The notes below the pieces were generated by a model. It was not told the origin of the DNA and did not search any database. It worked only from the letters and a program-made list of their open reading frames with translations. Both the position numbers and the translations under genes were made by a program. From an uncultured Blautia sp. (GTDB taxonomy: Bacteria; Bacillota; Clostridia; Lachnospirales; Lachnospiraceae), in assembly GCA_900765525.1 (NCBI GenBank), contig CAAFRY010000238.1, positions 1-27,438 on the forward strand: DNA of 27,438 nt. Reading direction: 5' to 3'. Position 1 is the first letter of the stretch, and each line of letters opens with the position of its first letter. Below are positions 23,168 to 27,438 of this stretch, piece after piece.

Positions 23168-24910
23168 TTAGTTTAACCGCCATCCGGCGCTTTGCCGCTG
23201 CAGCTCTACCATGCGGCGGTAGATGCCGTTTTTAGCCATTAGCTGAGCAGGAGAACCTTCTTCTGTTACTTTTCCATCTGCCAGGACAATGATTTTGTCC
23301 ACGGCTTCCACTGTGCGCATTCGATGTGCGATAACCAGTACGGTCTTCCCCGCCAATAGCCGGGACAGCGCTCCCTGGACTTTCGTTTCATTTTCCACAT
23401 CCAGGCTGGCGGTGGCCTCGTCAAGAAGGACAATGGGAGCATCTTTCAGCAAAGCACGGGCAATGGAGATACGCTGCCGTTCACCTCCGGAAAGCTTTGC
23501 GCCGTTCTCTCCGATAGGAGTATCATAGCCATAGGGCAGCCGTTGGATAAATTCCTGGCAGTTGGCTGCTTTGGCTGCAGCCCGCACTTCTTCGTCTGTA
23601 GCGTTGCGTCTGCCGAGCCGGATATTTTCCATTACCGTATCGTCGAATAACACCACATCCTGGAATACCATGGAATAATCCCGCAGCAGTACTTCCGGGT
23701 CCACGGTAGAAATATCTATGCCCCCTACCCTGATGGTGCCTTTGGAGATGTCCCACAGCCTTGCTGCCAGCCGGGCGCAGGTACTTTTACCAGAGCCGGA
23801 GGGACCTACCAGCGCAGTGACTTCTCCTTCTTTGGCCGTAAAGCTTACGTCATGCAGGACTTCGTTTTTTTCATAAGAAAAGCTAACATGCTCAAAGACA
23901 ATGTCATGTCCTTTTGGTTCAAAGGATTCCTGTCCTTCCGCTGCAGGTGTGTCATAAATCTCATTCATACGGTCGGCAGATACCTGAGAGACAAGCATTT
24001 CCGCAATCAGCGCCAGGCTCTGGTCGAAGGGGGCATAGACACGGGTGATAACAAGCAGGAACAAGAACAGAAGCATGAAATCAATACTGCCGGACAAAAT
24101 CAAATTTGCACCTGTCAGAATGGTTGTTGCCACTCCAAGCCGCATGATGACACTGGCGGCATTGACAAAAAGTCCGGTTCCCAGCTCGCCATGAATGGTA
24201 ACCCGTTCATGCTCGTCAATTTTCTGATTCAGTCCCTTCAGATACCGTTCCTCCTGATTAGTGGCACGGATTTCCCGGACATTTTCCAACGCTTCCTGAA
24301 TACCGTCTGATACCCGGACAGCCGCCTTTTTTGTCCGCTTGGCACTGCGGGCGGCAATCCTGCGGCTGCCAAACAGTAAGCCAAAGGCTGCCGGTACACC
24401 CCACAGGCAGGCCACAGCCAGCCGCCAGTCATAAACAAACAGGCACAGAGCAATGACTGCCGTAGAGATGTAAGCACCGTATAAATATCCCAGCACATGA
24501 GACCAGACGTGTTCCATCCGGTTAACGTCTCCCATGATTGTCTCGGTCAGGTCAGCTAAATCACGTTTGCCAAAATACCCCAGGGGCAGCTTGCGAAGCC
24601 GTTCCGCCAGGCTGAGACGTGTGGCTTTCACTTCGTTATATACCAGTCCATAGGTGGCTTTGTATTGCTGCAGATGGGTCAGGAAGGACAGGAGGACAAA
24701 AATAATCAGCAGTCCCAGGATAAGACCTGTACCGGGCAGAGGGCTTTCTCCTGTCAAAGTTTCCATGAAACCGGAGGTTACCAGATACAGAATGCTGACA
24801 CCGCCCATAACAATCAGGTTGACAACAACGGTCCAGAAGGTACCTTTCTTTGTGTTCCGCACACCTTGCTCAGTCAAGGCATATTTGCGCCGAAATTTTT
24901 CACCAAACAT
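23168..24910 (-). CDS. ABC half-transporter (membrane + ATPase), IrtB/YbtQ-like or exporter
   Basis: A 580-residue protein with six helices (about 25-320) fused to an ATPase. Walker A GPSGSGKST (369-377), signature KLSGGERQR (472-480), Walker B IVLLDEATASLD and switch His529 are canonical. It pairs with the half-transporter encoded directly upstream, whose TAA touches this ATG; AAGGAGG lies inside the upstream gene. The pair may export drugs or lipids, or may be importers of the IrtAB/YbtPQ siderophore type; see the partner. The transporter call is firm, direction is not. Confidence 0.88.
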   Translation of the reverse strand: MFGEKFRRKYALTEQGVRNTKKGTFWTVVVNLIVMGGVSILYLVTSGFMETLTGESPLPGTGLILGLLIIFVLLSFLTHLQQYKATYGLVYNEVKATRLSLAERLRKLPLGYFGKRDLADLTETIMGDVNRMEHVWSHVLGYLYGAYISTAVIALCLFVYDWRLAVACLWGVPAAFGLLFGSRRIAARSAKRTKKAAVRVSDGIQEALENVREIRATNQEERYLKGLNQKIDEHERVTIHGELGTGLFVNAASVIMRLGVATTILTGANLILSGSIDFMLLFLFLLVITRVYAPFDQSLALIAEMLVSQVSADRMNEIYDTPAAEGQESFEPKGHDIVFEHVSFSYEKNEVLHDVSFTAKEGEVTALVGPSGSGKSTCARLAARLWDISKGTIRVGGIDISTVDPEVLLRDYSMVFQDVVLFDDTVMENIRLGRRNATDEEVRAAAKAANCQEFIQRLPYGYDTPIGENGAKLSGGERQRISIARALLKDAPIVLLDEATASLDVENETKVQGALSRLLAGKTVLVIAHRMRTVEAVDKIIVLADGKVTEEGSPAQLMAKNGIYRRMVELQRQSAGWRLN

Positions 24911-26713
24911 TTATTCCGCCTCCTTTTCACTGGTAATTTTCCATTGAACCGCCTTGTTATAGTCGGTCCACATCCTTGCATATAACCCTCCGGCGGCAGT
25001 CAGCTCTTCATGGGTTCCCTGCTGGGCTATGTGGCCTTCTTCCAGGACAATAATTTTATCTGCGCCGACAACCGTAGAAAGACGGTGGGCAATCATAATG
25101 ACCGTGCGGCCTTTCGTTAAAGCGGCCAAGGCTTTCTGGATTAACACTTCGTTCTCAGGGTCGGCAAAGGCTGTAGCTTCATCCAGCACCACAATGGGGG
25201 CATCCTTCAGAATTGCCCTGGCCAGTGCAATACGCTGCTGCTCACCGCCGGAAAGATAGGTCCCTTCGGTGCCGATTTGTGTATCCAGCCCTTCTGGCAG
25301 TTTGTCGAGAATATCCTTGCACTGAGCAGCCATCAGCGCCGCTATTACCTGTTCTCTTGTGGCTTCCGGGCGGGCAGCCCGGACATTTTCCAGAATAGAT
25401 GCTTTAAACAGGCGGTTATTCTGGAAGACAAAAGCTACCTGTTCCATAAGGACATGCGGGTGGATTTGGGCAACATTAACACCTCCTACTTCCACTACAC
25501 CTGAAGTTACATCCCAAAAACGAGGAATTAAGCTGGCCGCCGTTGTCTTGCCGCCTCCGGAGGGGCCTACCAATGCTACGGTTTGGCCTGGCTGGGCTAT
25601 GAAGGAAACATGGGAAAGTGCCGGGCTTTCAGCTCCGCTATAGGTAAAGCTTACATCTTTAAACTCCACTTTATTGCCCTGAGGCACCTGTGGATGGGCC
25701 GGCACTTTTAGAGTGGGAGCTTCCATTACTTGACTGATACGTCCCAGAGCAGTACCGGCCAGCATCATACCAGAGGAAGCAAACATAATTTTGGCAAGTG
25801 CCGTGGAAATGATGGCGGAAAATACCCCATAGAAAACGAAATCCGTGACAAATCCGGTAAAATTACCATCTGCCAGTGCGCCGGGAGCAAGAAAGAGAGC
25901 AGCCGGTACCAGAAATACAAAAGCTCCTTCCGTAAAGGTTAAATTAAGGGACTGAGGAATCCGGCATACATCTGCCTGGTAATGCTCGGCTTTGCTGCTG
26001 TATTCTTCAATAGCCTCCTGAAATGCCTTGAAAGAGTAGACGGTCTGCTGAAAGATTTTTACCACAGGGATACCCCGGACGTATTCTGTACCGGCCTTTG
26101 TCATACGGTCCTGGGCTGCCTGGTATTCCGCCATTATCTGGGCATTTTTTCCACCCATCATGGAAAACATCGCTATGACCGAGATTACTGCCGCCAAAAG
26201 GCAGGCTGCTCCCATCCGCCAGTCAAAAACAAACATCATTATCACCATGGTCACAAAGAGTACAAGGGTGCCTACAATATCCGCCAGATTGTGGGCAAGC
26301 AGTGTTTCCGTATCCGCAGCCGCCGCATCCAGCCGTCCACGAATCAGACCGGATGCGTTGGCGTCAAAGAACCCCAGGGGAGCGTTCATCACATGGGCAA
26401 CCCCTTGCTTGCGGATGTTGGAAGCTGTGCGGAAGGCTGCCAGATGGGTACACATCAGACCTGCAAAATACAGGATAATGCCGCCTACTGCAAAAGCAAA
26501 GGCTATCCAGCCATATCTGGAAACATTCTGAGCTTGCGTCCATTCCGGCGCTGCGGCAATCAAATCACGGGCCGCCAGCCAGATACAGATGTAGGGAGCC
26601 ATGCTAAGGAGCATGGATACTGCTGATAAGGCCAGACCCAGAAAAGTCAGACCCCTGCGGCTGCCGGCATAACCCAGCAGGACAGCCAAATCCCTCTTTT
26701 TTTCTTGCTTCAT
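24911..26713 (-). CDS. ABC half-transporter, IrtA/YbtP-like partner
   Basis: A 600-residue membrane-ATPase fusion. The start at 26713 (MKQEKKRDL) is preferred to 26797 because AAGGAGGT lies seven bases upstream. Six helices fall in about 22-330. Walker A is GPSGGGKTT (383-391), signature YLSGGEQQR (486-494), Walker B IVVLDE (507-512) and His543. The D-loop is unusual: EATAFADPENE replaces the normal SALD form. I associate that variant with siderophore importers of the IrtA/YbtP branch, from memory of the family. It forms an operon with the downstream half and lies next to a TetR-family gene. Confidence 0.88.
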   Translation of the reverse strand: MKQEKKRDLAVLLGYAGSRRGLTFLGLALSAVSMLLSMAPYICIWLAARDLIAAAPEWTQAQNVSRYGWIAFAFAVGGIILYFAGLMCTHLAAFRTASNIRKQGVAHVMNAPLGFFDANASGLIRGRLDAAAADTETLLAHNLADIVGTLVLFVTMVIMMFVFDWRMGAACLLAAVISVIAMFSMMGGKNAQIMAEYQAAQDRMTKAGTEYVRGIPVVKIFQQTVYSFKAFQEAIEEYSSKAEHYQADVCRIPQSLNLTFTEGAFVFLVPAALFLAPGALADGNFTGFVTDFVFYGVFSAIISTALAKIMFASSGMMLAGTALGRISQVMEAPTLKVPAHPQVPQGNKVEFKDVSFTYSGAESPALSHVSFIAQPGQTVALVGPSGGGKTTAASLIPRFWDVTSGVVEVGGVNVAQIHPHVLMEQVAFVFQNNRLFKASILENVRAARPEATREQVIAALMAAQCKDILDKLPEGLDTQIGTEGTYLSGGEQQRIALARAILKDAPIVVLDEATAFADPENEVLIQKALAALTKGRTVIMIAHRLSTVVGADKIIVLEEGHIAQQGTHEELTAAGGLYARMWTDYNKAVQWKITSEKEAE

Positions 26714-26746
26714 TGAATAAACCTCCTTACATGTAGAAATATATTG

Positions 26747-26762
26747 GTTAGCAAAAACTAAC
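26747..26762. promoter_or_regulatory. TetR operator candidate
   Basis: GTTAG-caaaaa-CTAAC is a perfect 5-bp inverted repeat about 35 bases upstream of the half-transporter start, in an AT-rich stretch suitable for a promoter. Its position next to the tetR-family gene fits repression of the transporter operon. Confidence 0.5.
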
Positions 26763-26792
26763 TTTAGGATAAAAAAATAAGAAATAACCTGC

Positions 26793-26826
26793 GGCACTCT
26801 GTTTATTTATGAAAAAGCAGAGTGCC
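26793..26826. terminator. Terminator between the TetR gene and the transporter operon
   Basis: GGCACTCTG and CAGAGTGCC form a perfect 9-bp stem around a 16-base loop. In the minus direction T-rich sequence follows after a short gap (TTATTTCTTATTTTTTT). Transporter transcription therefore probably starts downstream of it. Confidence 0.65.
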
Positions 26827-26852
26827 CTTTGTGTATCGCTGCTGTATTCTGC

Positions 26853-27438
26853 CTAATCAGGAGATAATAGCTTCAGCCACCCGGCAGTATAGAATGCCTG
26901 CAGTTGTTCTACGTCCCCCATAGCCTGCTCTCTGGGAATATCGTGGATTACAATCTCGAAGATACCCCCCAGCATACCGCTGGCAATAATGTGGCACAAG
27001 GACTGACTCAGATGGGGAATGTCACGTCCCAGATGCCGGAGTGTTTCCATATAGTTCAGGGTGCTGTCTACTTCTACCTCAATCATGTTGTGGAGAAAGT
27101 TCTCATAGCAGGTACCTTCTGCCCCGCAGAGCAGCAGCTTTACAGGTTCTTTGTGCTGGCAGATATAATCTACCATCCAGTGAATAACTGCATCTGACTC
27201 CAGGCCCATATGTTCCGGCTGCTCTTCTGCAGGAAGTTCACTAAAGGTGATGTGGGCTTCCATATACTTTCCCGTCAGAGCTGCAGCATGAGGCTCTACA
27301 ATGGAAGCAAAAAGCGCTTCTTTGCTGGAAAAGTAGCCGTAAAAGGCTCCTGTAGTCACTCCTGCATGTTTCACAATCTGCCGGAGGGATGCCCCGAGAA
27401 AACCTTTTTCGGAAAATTCATCCAGGGCTGCCTGTTGA
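26853..27438 (-). CDS. TetR/AcrR family regulator (N-terminus beyond window)
   Basis: At least 194 residues; the frame stays open to the window edge, and the true start lies beyond it. The helix-turn-helix reads GFLGASLRQIVKHAGVTTGA followed by FYGYFSSKEALFASIV, the classic TetR pattern. The C-terminal ligand-binding domain (about 60-194 of the visible part) includes VDYICQHKEPVKLLLCGAEG. The gene lies directly upstream of the ABC pair on the same strand and probably represses it through the palindrome at 26747-26762. The ATG at 27374 falls inside the DNA-binding domain and is not the start. Confidence 0.9.
   Translation of the reverse strand, partial: QQAALDEFSEKGFLGASLRQIVKHAGVTTGAFYGYFSSKEALFASIVEPHAAALTGKYMEAHITFSELPAEEQPEHMGLESDAVIHWMVDYICQHKEPVKLLLCGAEGTCYENFLHNMIEVEVDSTLNYMETLRHLGRDIPHLSQSLCHIIASGMLGGIFEIVIHDIPREQAMGDVEQLQAFYTAGWLKLLSPD

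Noticed and set aside
24238..24498. 86-codon minus frame inside the second half-transporter
   Set aside because: It overlaps a real gene on the same strand in another frame and shows no independent start signals.
25982..26626. Long 214-codon open frame on plus, opposite the half-transporter gene
   Set aside because: It is antisense to a clear ABC protein, has a Cys/His/Arg-rich composition without motifs, and no ribosome site. It is a by-product of codon bias.

Overview
The window looks like chromosomal DNA of an anaerobic gut-type Firmicute, most likely Lachnospiraceae. The evidence is the strong AGGAGG-type ribosome sites, moderate GC, and a DUF4867 / fucose-type isomerase / xylulokinase cluster. 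YerC-type TrpR and DUF1836 proteins, and families of small intergenic palindromic repeats, point the same way. No rRNA, tRNA or CRISPR array was seen. The assignment is by inspection only.

Left part (1-6250). A partial repeat is followed by a lipoprotein that looks like an amino-acid-binding protein without its second lobe (227-778). Next is a sugar operon: DUF4867 protein, fucose/arabinose-type isomerase and xylulokinase (884-4530), preceded by a palindrome resembling a XylR (ROK) operator. Then come a YcdX-type PHP phosphatase (4705-5427), a YerC TrpR-like regulator (5592-5888) and an open frame with no normal start that joins the regulator's frame by a -1 slip at an A8 run.

Middle (6250-10910). 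This is a patchwork of accessory DNA. It holds an AlbA_2/Schlafen-type ATPase-like regulator with different arginine codon use and its own promoter. It also holds a hydroxyacid dehydrogenase (minus) and a DUF1836 regulator (plus), enclosed by two inverted copies of a palindromic repeat. Between those two genes sits a 128-bp MITE with 14-bp terminal inverted repeats and an 8-bp target duplication.

Right-middle (10910-23086). Two complete SBP_bac_5-type (peptide/nickel/opine) ABC importer operons lie in tandem. The first begins with a 568-residue fusion of an AstE/AspA-type zinc deacylase and a SAM-dependent methyltransferase, followed by permease, permease, binding protein, ATPase, ATPase. The second is binding protein, permease, permease, ATPase, compact ATPase. 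A shared motif (TATATCCCCC-N5-GGCTT) lies upstream of both, suggesting co-regulation. The simplest reading is import of a small acylated or chelating compound, with the fusion enzyme deacylating and methylating it or a partner. The substrate is unknown. The operons are separated by a repeat carrying a 17-bp hairpin that pairs fully only as minus-strand RNA.

Right end (23128-27438, minus strand). A TetR-family regulator (N-terminus beyond the window) and a heterodimeric ABC half-transporter pair follow. The ATP-site motif of one half (EATAFADPENE) recalls the IrtA/YbtP siderophore-importer branch.
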